From contig JBBHKE010000374.1 of assembly GCA_037447655.1 (NCBI GenBank), positions 83,455-147,454 of the forward strand: a stretch of DNA of 64,000 bases, read 5' to 3'. The DNA is from Zygnema cylindricum (Eukaryota; Streptophyta; Zygnematophyceae; Zygnematales; Zygnemataceae). The position numbers and the translations under genes were made by a program. Below the pieces are notes generated by a model. The model searched no databases and was not told the origin of the DNA. It was given only the letters and a program-made list of their open reading frames with translations. Of the stretch, positions 11,819 through 23,400 are shown piece after piece. Each line of letters begins with the position of its first letter. The first letter of the stretch is position 1.

Positions 11819-12942
11819 CTTTTTTAATTGTCGCAAAATTTCCGAATACCTATTCTTCAAACTGGAATTCCAGTGGTTCTGAAAAAAAAAAAATAATAAT
11901 AACTGAGAAAGCAAAGAAACTTAAACATTTGCACCACTAACTCCACCTCGGCCTCTCTCCCCTCTCCTCCTCCCCCTCTACCTTCTAATCCCAATTGACT
12001 GCATTTCCCATTCCCCCCATTCTCGCTCCTCCGCCTCCCTTCACCCTCGCTCTCCCTCGCCTCTCCCTCCCACTCCCTCCACCCCCCACCTTGGCCGCAT
12101 TGTCCGTCCTTCCCTCCATTTCCTCGCTATCTTCCACCGACCTCCTCTCTCTCCTCCCCTTCCCCTCTCCCTCACTTTCCCCTCTCCCTTCCCCATATTG
12201 ATTGCTTGCCAGTACATTTCCTTCCCTTCTCTCTTCCTCCCCTCGAATTCCCCTCTCTCTCACCTGTCCCTCCCCTCTCCTTCCCCTTCCTCTCCCCTCC
12301 CCTTTCTCCTCCCTTCCCCGCCCCTTTCCCCCCTCTCTCCTCTCCCCTCTCTCCCTCCACCCCTCACCTTGACCGCATTGTCCGTCCTTCCCTCCAAAGT
12401 CCTCGCTATCTCCGCCCACCTCCTTCCCCCTCTCGCCACCCCCTCCACTATTTTCCTCCCCTCCTCCTCCGTGAAGGGCGAGTTTCTTACCTGCCACGTG
12501 GCAATCCTCATTTGGTTATGAACAAAACGACTCCATGTCATACCCACAAAAAAAGACAAAACATAGACAAAAACGGCACACAAATTCATTAAAAAAGTTG
12601 AAAAAAAACGGCTGAATCCGGTTCATGTCGGTGGATTTCGGTACAAATCAGTGGGAAATGGTACAATTCGGTAGAAAATAGTAGAAATCGTAGAGAATCG
12701 GCATAGAATCGGCATAAAATCGGCATAAAATCGGCATAAAATCGGTCATAGCATCGTCTCACCCCCGGACAGAGGTAGTTCCTCCAGCGCATGCGGCAGC
12801 TCTTGGCGGTTCGCGTCCGCATCCGATGCGAAATTTCGCGCCACTTTCTCGCGCCCAGCGCTGCCACGTGGCGCCGCAGCTCCTCGTCCTCCTCCAGACT
12901 CCAAGCGCCACGTGTCATCTCGATATCTGCTTCTTCCGTCAT
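11819..12942 (-). CDS. R2R3-MYB transcription factor, plant type (C-terminal part not found)
   Basis: Minus-strand exons: 12763-12942 (60 codons), 12368-12490 (41 codons) and 11819-11878 (20 codons or more), all phase 0. Residues 10-60 form MYB repeat R2, with tryptophans in GAWSLEED, RKWREI and RMRWRNYL. Residues 61-113 form R3: SPFTEEE (F replacing the first W, usual in plants), RRWAEI and, after the second intron, NHWNS. The junction GRTDNAVK|NHWNSSLKNR is characteristic of plant R2R3-MYBs. The protein should bind MYB-core DNA in the nucleus. The third exon lies far from the first two and was found by its TTTTTTTTCAG acceptor. After LRQLKK either a donor (GTATTT) or about 20 more codons to a stop follow, so the activation region is unplaced. 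The gene is convergent with the VPS13-like gene. The 12953-13067 CT tract is GA-rich in its 5' leader. Confidence 0.82.
12071..12146 (-). repeat. Degenerate duplicate of the end of MYB exon 2 inside intron 2
   Basis: This stretch matches 12356-12425 closely. Both contain the coding for EGRTDNA-K plus the following intron bases (GTGGGGGG/GTGAGGGG). In the duplicate, single-base shifts destroy the RRWAEIAR frame but restore EGRTDNAAK. The two copies are about 280 bp apart, separated by polypyrimidine sequence. It is a non-functional exon remnant unless it is spliced in alternatively. Confidence 0.7.
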
Positions 12943-12952
12943 TTTCCCCTCT

Positions 12953-13067
12953 TACTCCTCTCTTTCTCTCTCTCTCTTTCTCTCACCCACACTCTTTCTC
13001 TGACTCTCTCTCTCTCTCTCCCCCTTTCGCTCTCTTTCTCTCTCTCTCGCTCTCCCTCTTTCTCTCG
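12953..13067. repeat. CT microsatellite upstream of the MYB gene
   Basis: Repeats of CTCT and CTTT on the plus strand just 5' of the MYB start codon. This is a likely GA-rich 5' UTR or promoter tract for the minus-strand gene. Confidence 0.8.
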
Positions 13068-13069
13068 AA

Positions 13070-13830
13070 GAGGCCCGCTGGCGTGACTGTCTCCAACAGT
13101 GCTTCCGAATCTTTTATGAACTCGTACTTTGTCGTTTTGTGTCACGCGGTCAAACTTTGTAGCAGTGTAGGCCGGCAACTTGCGCGTCCGCAGCGCTAAA
13201 GACAAACGGTAAGGTACGGATAAAAGGACACCATGTGATTCTATTACCAAGGCTAGTGGCATACTATAATTCGCGCCATACGTTCTGACGTATCAAATGT
13301 GTACGGATAGATGTACTTTACGAGTGCAGACAAGATAAGGAGCAAAGTTTGTCAGCCGTTTGTCAGATTCTTCCGCGTCCACAGAATTGACCGAATTATG
13401 TCTCTGCCGGCCGATGGAAGATTCTGCCTGTCGATGACACGTGTCCATCTTGTTTGACGTAGTTGACGTGTGCGAAAATATATGGAAACTCTATGTGTGA
13501 TTTTAGTGTAGTGTATGAGTAGTATATGGTTAATCCCACGTATAATACGCATGCAATACAGTATAAAGTTACAAATTACTTGTCGCACTTTTATAAGTAC
13601 GATAATTTTTTATGAAGTTTTGGTAAGACGGCTAAATTTGGAATTCGCGGACGGTCTTGCTTTTGATTGGCTGTCGATTCGGATATTAACCAATTTGCAG
13701 CAACTCAAGGGATTAATCATAGCATTGGTTTAATACGTGCGGAAATAATTGGCGGCTCCTAATATTGCATCTCTATAAAATACGCGTACTATACAATCCT
13801 ACAATATATAGCGTTGTCGATTGTTTCTTC
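13070..13830. other. No recognised feature
   Basis: No coding exon or repeat boundary was supported. TTGATTGGCTG and similar words near 13670 look like promoter words but are not tied to a gene. Confidence 0.4.
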
Positions 13831-13838
13831 TATTAAAC

Positions 13839-14392
13839 CATAGTTCAAAAGTAGGTGACCGTACGCCCATACAATATGCCTATTGTACGCAAAACATACA
13901 AAGACCCATATTGTATTGGCCTCAAAATGAAATAAAATAGTAACAGGGTTGAGTTGCACATCGATCGATAGAGAATTAAACGTCATGTCTAAATTTTGAA
14001 AAACATTCGGACAATTTTTTTTTTCTGTGAGTTTTGAGGTATTTTTTATTTAAACCGTCAGATTTGGACGATCGGACGGTCGCTGATCAAAGTAGCGATC
14101 TAAGAAGATCACATGAAAAGCCCATAACACAACTTACGATAGGACTTACGTCCGCGTTTTTTTTTTTTCCGGGTTTTCTTTCCCGCGGAATGTCATCCTA
14201 CGCCGTGTCAGTTCGCTAAAAAAAATCGTCCGGCGGAGTGCGCTGTACTATGATCATACGTCAGATTCGTACGTTCGTACAAGAGTGTGCACAACGCACA
14301 CACATACAGTATGCCTACTCTACGCGAGTTTTGTGCCAAGTTTTGTGCGCCTACCAAAGGCCTACCATAAAAACGCCTACTTTTGAACTATG
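13839..14392 (+). mobile_element. hAT-like non-autonomous element (hAT-1 family), intact TSD
   Basis: Starts CATAGTTCAAAAGTAGG and ends CCTACTTTTGAACTATG, inverted copies of each other. Both sides carry the same 8-bp TSD, TATTAAAC (13831-13838 and 14393-14400). An 8-bp TSD and CA..TG ends are typical of hAT. It is 554 bp with no transposase, so it depends on a copy elsewhere. A second copy lies at 36648-37152 in the opposite orientation. Confidence 0.88.
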
Positions 14393-14400
14393 TATTAAAC

Positions 14401-15091
14401 CTATGGCTTAAAGCTGATTTGTTGTGCTTGTTAAGAAACCGCAGGATTCTGTGTGCGTATTTTACTGAGATTTAGAAAACGGTCAAATAAAGCACTGGAT
14501 TTAAGGGTTCACACGAGGGAATACGAGTCGGGCAGCAAAATAATATTTAAGAAAGCTGAAGAATGTTCAATGATCGAATCTTACTGGAACCGTATATCAC
14601 AAGTGGCCGAATATTTTGGACGGTCCGATACAAGTAGGCCGGATGAGTTTGAAAGTGGACAAGTTGATGGCAGCGACTCTTGTCAGTTTGTCGGGAAGTA
14701 AGGGCTCGTCCAAACTCCAGTCGGCCAATTTTTCGTCAAAAGGACGAAAAATGCAAACACAAATTCCAGCGTCGGATTAACATTCACAGCTGCGTGTGGC
14801 TGTAAAACACGTGTGAGGTAATTATAGATGATGTACGGCCCGGCTGCAAAAGGTATCCGGATGTCCGGGTTGTCGGGTAGCTACCACGCCGGCGCTTCTT
14901 CTTGTAGCGTGTCTGCAGAGAGCAGATACACCCTATATTCGGCCACTTTTGCTCCAGCTACAGAAAATCCTTCTTGCCGTACAGATCAAGGGCTATAGAG
15001 CTGTCAACCGACCAATTTTGTAGGTCGTTTAGAGTACGGAGACACTTGGCTGACCGCCCGGGCGAGATGAACGTACAGAACGTTGCCGGCT
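14401..15091. other. No recognised feature
   Basis: An open frame of about 80 codons at 14453-14701 shows no recognisable domain and no splice context. I do not call it a gene. Confidence 0.4.
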
Positions 15092-15298
15092 ACACCGTGA
15101 ATCGCTATTAGCGTTTAGAAATAGATAGCGTTATGAAACAGATAGCGTTATTAACGCTATTTGGGAATTTGGGGGTTTTGAAGGAAATCATTTACTCTAA
15201 TTTGTTTTTAAAGGGTTTTTATTAATTCTATTTGAGAATTTGGGTCAAAAAAAGGGGTACCTCAATTAGAGTCATGAACGCTAATAGCGATTCACGGT
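15092..15298 (+). mobile_element. Mariner-like miniature element
   Basis: Begins CACCGTGAATCGCTATTAGCG and ends CGCTAATAGCGATTCACGGT with TA on both outer sides, the signature of Tc1/mariner insertion. It is about 207 bp, internally A-T rich and non-coding. The ends resemble those of the 17273-17812 element (CACCGCGAATCGTTATTAG), so the two are related families. Confidence 0.75.
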
Positions 15299-15299
15299 T

Positions 15300-16300
15300 A
15301 TACTTTTCCATGAAAATAAACTTTGCGCTGAAGAAAAGTTCGAACATTTCTTTTGTATCGATGCGAACCGCATGCCAAACCATGGTTTGATTGATGCGGA
15401 TTCATGATGTGACGGGCGTCAACGTCGATGACAAGTGGCGATACGATTGTTGGGGTTTTCGCGATATGAACTGGCGAAGTTTTTTTTCCAATGAGTTGCC
15501 ATACCCATCGGCATGCGTATCGGCTTCGGTTCAAAAAACTAATATTTTGCAAAGAAGGACGAACATCCTTCCGCAAAGATTGTTAGTGCTTCGAGAGTGC
15601 AACGTAAGCCTTTGTAAGAAGTGCAAAGATTTTTATGTACCCCGGACCTAATTTCCAATATATAACAAATGAAAACCCAATGGTGTCTAAATTTCAAAAC
15701 TTGTGACAGTTTACAGTGTATTCTGACCCCGTTTTTTATGTTAAGTAAGTGACGATGTATTACTTTCGTGGCGTCATTTGCTACGGCCCTCATCTTGTGC
15801 GCTACATTTCCTTTGATAATTTGTAAAATCGTATTACATCGACGAAAGCAAACACAATTGTCAATTATTGTTCACACCCTCCTAGTTCGCCACGGTCATC
15901 AAATTGTGAACCTCTGACTATACCATATTGACGTTTCACGAACTTTACGAGACACCAAATATGAGTGTGACCTTTGCCAAACTCATGTGTCCATGTGCCT
16001 TTTTCCATTTCCTATCTTACTGAAATGCCATACGGTTATTTGTATAAGAAGTAGAAAGAGAGGAGACAAATTCCTTTGGAAATAAGGAAGCGTAGCCATT
16101 ACAAAAAACGAGGTATAAAAATGTAAAGGCTAGCTAAAGTGAAGATCCTCGAGAAGAAGTGATTTGGAATTAATACCACTTCAAGTTTGGAGGATACTAT
16201 ATATAAGTTTGGGTGATATTATTTATACATTTTGGAGGCATCCTAATTGACTACGAGGACTTGTAGTTAATCGTGCACGTAGTTTTCAGGCAACCTAGTG
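15300..16300. other. No recognised feature
   Basis: Several frames of 80-90 codons overlap on both strands here without domain similarity or coding bias. Nothing is supported. Confidence 0.4.
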
Positions 16301-16321
16301 TTGTTAAGCCCCCCTCAACCA

Positions 16322-16535
16322 CACCGTCAATCGCCATTTGTGTTATTATTACTTGTTACACTTAAAATATATTTTCAATGTGCACACTTGTCAAATTTTA
16401 GATCTGATAGTTTCGATTGAAAGGTAAGTTCCTTTTCCGATTGGCGGTCTCCATCTAAAAATCGGACAAGTGTGTACGGAGAAAATATGTTTTAAGAGGC
16501 GAAAAAAATATTAACACTAATAAAGATACAAGGTG
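16322..16535. mobile_element. Miniature foldback element, copy 1
   Basis: The two ends (CACCGTCAATCGCC... and ...ACTAATAAAGATACAAGGTG) and the inner pair ACACTTAAAATATATTTTC / GAAAATATGTTTTAAGAGG are inverted. A second copy with the same inner arms is at about 38285-38528. No protein is encoded. Confidence 0.6.
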
Positions 16536-16628
16536 TACTACATTTTTTAGCGAAATTTGTTTGTAGTTTTAATCTGTTCAAATGCGCAACATGAGTGCAC
16601 CTTTAATTAACTTATGAGACCAAAATCG

Positions 16629-17099
16629 TAGTGTTGTGTATTGGGAGGGTTTTGCCGATAATCGATATGTACCTTTTTTGGCCTTGCCGATAATTGATAC
16701 ATTGGCACGATATATCATCACCCCTGTTGTCGCTGATAAGTAACCGGTAAAATCGGTTTTTTTATCGTGATAACACCGGTACCGATAACTATCGGCGATA
16801 ATTGTACGGATTGTACCGTACAATTTTACGATTTATTTAGTCGTACTGAACCGCCATTATTACATTACACAGACTATGGAACAGATTGTTACACGTGGCA
16901 TGCCACGCTATATATAGTGAAAAGTATAATACAGTATATTATAAAGTACTATGATATGGCGTACCATATTTTTTCCAGTTATCGCCGATAAGGATTTTGT
17001 GGTCTCGTAGCGATATATCGCGACCCCTGACCATTCGATAACCAATAATAATCGGTATCGGTGCTATCGCGATAGATTCTTTGCCGATACACAACACTG
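16629..17099 (+). mobile_element. hAT-like non-autonomous element (hAT-3 family), intact TSD
   Basis: Begins TAGTGTTGTGTATTGG and ends CCGATACACAACACTG. The flanks carry an identical 8-bp TSD, CAAAATCG (16621-16628 and 17100-17107). It is 471 bp, full of TATCG words and non-coding. Relatives are scattered at 720-1190, 2255-2410, 51670-51910 and around 54210. Confidence 0.87.
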
Positions 17100-17272
17100 C
17101 AAAATCGGCGCACGCAAGCAAATAACAGTGGCGATACTACTGATCCTAGAGTATGTTTATTTATTGTGCAAGGTCTAGTCAATTGTTCGTTAAGTTTTAA
17201 TGCGCCTAGTTGAGCGTGAAAGTCTTAGACTCCTAGTCAACTCCTATATTTTTTATGTCAACAGTGCTATTA

Positions 17273-17812
17273 CACCGCGAATCGTTATTAGTGTCAAAGT
17301 TTAGATAGTGTTGAAGAAAATTTACCGTAATTGATGCTAATTAAGAATTTGATGTTCTTCAAAAATAAGGTGTATTCTAGTTTCGGCGTTTATGCTAATT
17401 TGGGAATAGCAAAAATGGAATATTCGCCGTACGATTATATACATTAATATATGTATTCGTACAAAATATTAGAAATCGTACGCCGTCGCGAATTTAAAAT
17501 ACCCGTACATGCTATACTATTTTACGTGTCAGACTAATCCCGTTTTTTTAGCGCACGTTCTTATGCGTGCGCGTCTGACTTAATTCATTTTTTGTAAATT
17601 GTCACTTGAAAAGGTACAGTTATGTACGGTCTGACATCGACCGTACACCACACTATTTATATATTTATTGTACTTTCGGGCTTTCCTTTGTTTTGTACGA
17701 TACCTTAATTAACGTCAAGGAAAAATTAAAATCATGTATCCTATTTGAAAAAAAAAATCAAAATTTTAAGAACCCAAATTAGTGACTTTGACACTAATAA
17801 CGATTCGCGGTG
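17273..17812 (+). mobile_element. Mariner-like non-autonomous element (Mar-1 family), complete
   Basis: Terminal inverted repeats of about 27 bp (CACCGCGAATCGTTATTAG TGTCAAAG and its complement) are identical at both ends and flanked by TA. Length 540 bp, no transposase. A fragment of the same family opens the window (1-307). Confidence 0.85.
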
Positions 17813-17814
17813 TA

Positions 17815-19400
17815 GTTTCTAGTGCGCGAAACTTTTAGTGCGCCTGAACCTAATTAATGAGACAAAACAAGCTGCACGCGAAACAGACTATAGAGGACAA
17901 AATAGCGATCCTAGCGTAGGACTACGGATCTACAATTGAGAATCTTGCGCGCTACAAATGCACAGACAAAAAGGACAAAGAGGTGAGGTGAAAAGGTACA
18001 GTAATTTAGGACCTACGGCTAGAGTGGGTGGCAACCACGAATAGGGCCAATTTCCGAGACATAACTACAGTACAGTGCTCATCGTCGTTAGTTCGTTACC
18101 TTTAAACAATTTTCGGGTATTCAAAGAACTGTACTTTTTCTCGTCACACAGGCTTCCGATTTTCAATCGTGACATCACGATCGAAAGGTAAGACCGATAT
18201 TTTTCGATTGCTTGCCTCGCCTTGCACAAAATTTTCTATCTAGCGATTGCTTGCCTTACGAAAAAAAATTCGAACGGTAAAGCAAACAAAGCTTAACGCC
18301 CTTTGACTGCCCGAAAAATGTTGAGGTACAGTAAAGTATTGTACTGTAGGTATATTTTGTCGGTCGATCGTATCGCACGAAACGATTTCATTATTACCCG
18401 ATGATGGGCCAATGGGCCCAATGGCCATCCACACTTGGAGTTATGCCACATTTTCTGGCAATCTATAGGGCGGGCGCTGGCCGGCGTAATCATTGCGATT
18501 GTTTTGTTTTTTCCTGTTCCCAGAAGTTCCCTGAAGGGCCTTTGAAGGATACGCTGTGCAGTTCGCATCTTCGCACCGACATTCTGGGAGGCTCGACGTA
18601 CGGACTCAACATTTCCGTTGCGTGAAAGTCAGGGTACCCAGAGTTTTAGGCGTCAAAATATTGTCTAAAATAGTGTGGCCAATATTTAGTGAACCTTCTA
18701 TTCCCGCACTGAAATGTTTTCATCCGCCGTTTGCGCCGTTTTACTCCAAAACCCTGCCACTCTGAAACTGGCGCTACGTGTGAGCCTAGAATCGTAAAAC
18801 CCGTTCCTGAGCAACTTTCCGGTGTACGGGAACATGTAAACAAACTTAGGAGGCGTTCTATGGTCACAAGTAACTCCAATTTAACGGGAGGAAGGTTTTG
18901 AAGTAAAACCGCGCTAACCGGCGGATGAAAATTTTCCAGTAGGGGAAGTAGGAATTTTACTAAGATTGTCGACACTAAATTTAAATCTTAGTTATCGCCA
19001 CGTGGATTCTCGGAGTCTGAGATTTCTGGGGATCTTAAAGGGTACGTCCGTACGTTTACCAGAAGCCGTTGATGCAAACAATCATCCCGCAAGGCCCTTC
19101 TGGGGAACTTTCTGCGGACAGCGAATAAAGGAGAAAAAAGCGATGATTGGCCGTACTGCCACTTGTACTAGCCACTTGCTTGTCACCAATTCCGTACTTT
19201 TGCAAAAGATTGCGTCCGACCGACCACCTTGCGTGTGAAGGCCTCGTGCAAACTAAACAAAAGTTTTTCGTTTTTCTGTGCGAAATACTAGCCATACAGT
19301 ATGTTTTAGTTTATAGTATGTCCAAAGCCCATATAGAATGGGATGGACAAATTGTATCTTAAAATTTAGGGTTGAGTTGCTTATCAATAGGAAGAGAATT
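17815..19400. other. Uncharacterised region with an imperfect foldback (18630-18975)
   Basis: GTTTTCATCCGCCG...GTTTTACTCCAAAACC (about 18717-18757) pairs with GGTTTTGAAGTAAAACC...CGGCGGATGAAAA (about 18893-18931), suggesting an old inverted-repeat element. No coding sequence was found in the remainder. Confidence 0.4.
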
Positions 19401-19996
19401 AAGGTGAAGTTCCATTAGACGAAAAGTGAGGTTGTTTACATAAATTCGGACTTCTCCGTACTACGACGTACCTCATATTTTGTTTTTATCCGGAAACAAC
19501 ATTACAAAGAATCTTGCCAATATTCTCCAAAGGTCTGGGAGTTAACAATGACCGTTGGATATTTTTTCGCGAAGCATTCGCTTCAAAAGGTTATGTAAAC
19601 GGTGAAGTACCTTGCGAGGTACATCACCATTCACAAAAAAATTAGAGCCACGCCACGCAGGATAATGAGAATACGTGTCAAGAGGGCAACCAACGGAAAT
19701 AAAAAAGCTTCGCATTTCATATATGCATTCAAAAATTTAACCAAAAACATAAAAAAGAAATCTAGTGACGCACTTTGTCACGCTATTTTTGTTGGCGCCC
19801 ATTCGTCACACTATTCCTGGCAAAGCTCATTCGTCACGCGAAAACCAAGAACCCTACAAACATGAGTTGGTATCTTACAAGGCGTCTACAAAGAGTACAA
19901 AAGTTGCATTGTACGATGACCTGGTACGCACATACATGGTACTCAGGTGACCTGGTAAGCACGTACATGGTACACAAATGAAGATTTGGTGTGTAA

Positions 19997-22257
19997 GGGT
20001 GAACCTCCATCAAGCGTTCCCAGTAATTGAAATTATATGGACTCCATTCTCCCACAGAATTCGCAGATCCAAAAGAAGCTAATCTAGATAGTGTCGACTC
20101 CAAGTTGATATAAATCCAAATGACCGACACCGTGACAATCAAAACCCCAATACAACTTCACCCTTGTGAAATAAGACGTTATGTGTGCTCAGTTTCACCA
20201 CACAATGCAAAGTTAGAATATTAATTTTGGACACATTCACCCACTTTGACTTTGGCAATGAATAAGTGCCACCCATGCACGCAAAAACTCTGAACGACTA
20301 CACCTCTGTGTAGCGTGGACTCCCCTGATTTCGTAGCAAAAATAATCACTGAAAATGGTCAACTGAGTTGATAGTTATGGCTGCTCAAAGTGAGCTTTTT
20401 ATACAAGGGTTCTCTCACAGAGTGGCGGCTACCTACCAAAAAAAGTTTAAAGTCCTAAAACCTCGCATAGCCCCTCTAGACCAATCAGCTTATCCCACGC
20501 TAGATAATGTACATTCAAAGTACGGTAGCCGAGGTACTTTATGTACGGAATTATGCGGCACCACTCTCGGTGTGCCACGTGGCGAATAAGTCGTCGCTAT
20601 TCTGTCCCTTTTTTCTCCAACAACCTAAAGGATGATGCTACTTGTCATTTTGGCGCGCCGAATTAATCTTTGTTGACCGTTGAATTTCAACGCTTGTTGT
20701 TCCGTGTTGACTGTTGAAATTCTCGTTAACACAGAACGAACTGAGGTACGGACCAATGTATTGACTGTACCGTACAAGAAAGTGTATTGACTGTATCGTA
20801 CAAGAAAGTAAAGGTGCCGGAGTATTTTCTGTACGGTCTATGTACGACGTCACCATAAAGTGACACTTGTCACATATGGACTTGTCATCTCGCATTCTAG
20901 AGATCCCGCAATCCTCTAGGATCTTGCCACGTGTCATCCGGAGTGGCGGTGCCCGAAAACACCAAGTTGCCCACTACAGAATCACGGCTCGCACCACGGC
21001 TGACGATTCAAATCGGGCATTTATCCGGACCGTTGAAATAAAATGTCATCATGTTAATTCTGTGCGGTATGGAATTAGTGTGGTCTGGTTTATTTCCGTG
21101 TATAGTCCGTCCCGTAATCTGTTAAATGGAACATGTCGCGTCGTTAACATTTATATAATTATCGTAATATATGTACCTTAGCATTGAACCTACGCTATAG
21201 GATAAAGCTAACGGCTGTGTGTGATTTAATGGACAGTAGGTACCAGGATCAAATCTTATGTCCGTGAAACACCTTTTTGGAAAATCTACCATATCTACTC
21301 TTTGTCTCTCTAGAGAGCTTTAGCAGCCATGACTCTAGCTTCCTCTCTAGCCTTCAGTGACCACGACAAGTGTGGGGGCTTAGAGAAGGGAGTTAGAGGC
21401 AGACTGCCTGTGCCTTTTACTATCCCAATATATACTTGCCTCTACCTTTTTCTATCCTAATATAGAACCAGAAAATACACAAATATCAATAGTAATCGTA
21501 CGGACACGTTTACTGGCAGTAATAATTGTGTCACTTCTCCATCAAGTTGTGCCAACGAGGCACCAATTGCCGACGTGTTAGATTATGATTGGAACAACGC
21601 CGGATCTTGTTCAGCCGACCGGAAATATTTAAAGATTCCAAAAGCACAAAATTTGAAGGGCGCATGTACGGACAAACGCATATTTAAATATCTAGCAGCG
21701 CTATGCGAATGTACAACTTGTACGATCTTGCTATTTCGTTGTACCAAACCGTTTCGAAATCCTTTTCAAAATGAAAATTTGTAATTTTATCGTTTACCAT
21801 TATGTTTTGTACGCAAATTCCTTTCCACGAAGGGAAAGAGTCGTCAGAGAGATATCCTACAACAAAGATTTTTTCGACGCTTTCGAATCCGCCTTGTACA
21901 AAGGCTCGTGGCCTTTGCTAATTATGAGGTCGCCATCGATCGTCCGCCATAGATGATACCTTTTTGTTTCCAAGGGGAACAATAGACACGTCCAGTACCT
22001 CACAAATCTCCTCTTGAGGACAGTTGAGGAGACTTGTCAGAAACTGGATAAAAGGGGCATTTACGTCGAAAATTCAAAATCGGACGGTGGAAGTTTTCGC
22101 CAAAAAGCTTAGAGAATCTTAACGAATCTCCACTAAACATATTTTTATTTAAAAAAAAGAAACACAATACGGCAAGGTACGAAAATGAGTTGGACATGTA
22201 CGAAAATACAATTTTTCCAGTAATGAACCTCACTTTTCGCCTGATGGAGGTTCACCC
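19997..22257 (+). mobile_element. Harbinger-like element (Hb-2), TAA TSD, split by a solo LTR
   Basis: Starts GGGTGAACCTCCATCAAGCG and ends CGCCTGATGGAGGTTCACCC. It is flanked by TAA at 19994-19996 and 22258-22260, the 3-bp target preference of PIF/Harbinger elements. A 1464-bp solo LTR sits at 20028-21491. Without it the element is about 800 bp and encodes nothing recognisable. Confidence 0.82.
20028..21491 (-). mobile_element. Solo copia LTR (sLTR-A), 5-bp TSD
   Basis: It matches the LTRs of Cop2 and Cop3 on the minus strand and is flanked by GTAAT on both sides (20023-20027 and 21492-21496), the 5-bp TSD of Ty1/copia integration. It carries the G-box-like GACACGTGGC near 20929 and an ATG 20 nt before the LTR end (20045-20047). 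It is about 300 bp longer than its relatives, mainly from extra sequence around 20640-20780. It arose by recombination between two LTRs. Confidence 0.85.
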
Positions 22258-22260
22258 TAA

Positions 22261-23172
22261 GGGTGTGTGCCCCATGTGTTCATGTAAGGGTTTTTTCCCG
22301 TCGTTTTCAAAAAAAATGGGACGTGCAACGAGAATATCTTACGCTGTACGTAAAATGGGCAAGAACCAAGGTACATTTTGCTTCATCTTGGAGCTTTTGA
22401 ATGGTACGTCAATTGGAGTTACTGTCATCTTGACCCACTTCTACGTCACGCCAGCTCATCTTCACACTTGTAATGCAATCAAATCGTGACCTGATTTTAA
22501 TTAAAATAATACCCTATTGACGAATAACAAAACGGTTGCAAGTGTGAAATATCTTCGAAAAGTTTTGAACGAGAGAGAAAACACGCTATTTTTTTACTAC
22601 TCGTCACGCGCATGCACGTACGAAAATTACGGAAAAAAATCATTGGGGTCACGGACCTCCATTTTCATTCATGTGTCCTTTGCAAAAGTTTACGTCGTCT
22701 TTGTCTCTCTCCCTCTTTATCACTCGACCGCTCCTCTTTCTTTCTTCTTTAAATGAAATGCAGCAATAATAATATCAAATGAAAGATTTTTTTTTCTCTT
22801 TATTGAATATTTTTGGTCTTAGTTTGATGGCATATCAAATGATAAAAGATATGAAAAAAAAACCAAGAAGCCATAACGGAAAATCTACGTACTGATGACG
22901 TCACAAGGTAGCATGACTTCGCTATATCACAAAAACTTAAACATCTACAATGTCACAAAAACCTCGACGTCTACAATTGTCACCATTTTTGTAGACGTCA
23001 CCAATTTTAGGATTTTTCCTAGTCGTCTACGGTTCGTTTCGTACTCTGTATATTTGAACAAATGAAGGCGCAAGTAAAGATTAACATAGGAACACTTTGA
23101 AAAGTACAACGTAAAATCTACGCTAAAATCCAAAGTAACATTTCAAAGTTTCGCTTACATAGGCACACACCC
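22261..23172 (+). mobile_element. Harbinger-like element (Hb-3), TAA TSD
   Basis: Starts GGGTGTGTGCCCCATG and ends CATAGGCACACACCC, with TAA at 22258-22260 and 23173-23175. It shares its left TAA with the neighbouring Hb-2 element, so one of the two inserted exactly at the other's target duplication. 912 bp, with no recognisable transposase. Confidence 0.75.
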
Positions 23173-23286
23173 TAAATCATTGACGATTTTCAATTTACGA
23201 CCTTGACTTACTTGGTACCACTAAATTTTGAGCACGTGGATTACAGACTCTGCGCGTTAGAACATCATTCAAAATGAAACACTATA

Positions 23287-23400
23287 ATGTTGGCCGTACA
23301 ACTACAGAATGTCCTTATAGAAATTCACCCCAAGGGTGGCGTTCTATAAGGAATTTCTGTAATCGTACGGCCAACACTACGGAATGGATTAATAGAGGCC
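23287..23400. repeat. Head-to-head element ends forming a hairpin
   Basis: GTTGGCCGTACAACTACAG...TTCACCCC is followed at once by AAGGGTGGCGTTCTATAAGG...CGTACGGCCAAC, its near complement. Two Harbinger-like ends meet here and could pair over about 45 bp. Confidence 0.6.

Larger units (their letters stand above)
19402..23330 (+). mobile_element. Harbinger-like element (Hb-1 family), interrupted by two other elements
   Basis: 19402-19990 matches the first half of the intact copy at 63231-63924 (GGTGAAGTTCCATTAGACGAAAAG, then AATCTTGCCAATATTCTCC). 23176-23330 matches its last part (GAGCACGTGGATTACA...ATTCACCC). Between the halves lie two adjacent elements (19997-22257 and 22261-23172). With the insertions removed the element would be about 750 bp. 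Confidence 0.75.

Noticed and set aside
11985-12497. 170-codon Gly/Arg/Glu-rich minus-strand frame overlapping the MYB gene
   Set aside because: It is in a different frame from the MYB domain, lies in the GA-rich intron and has no domain.
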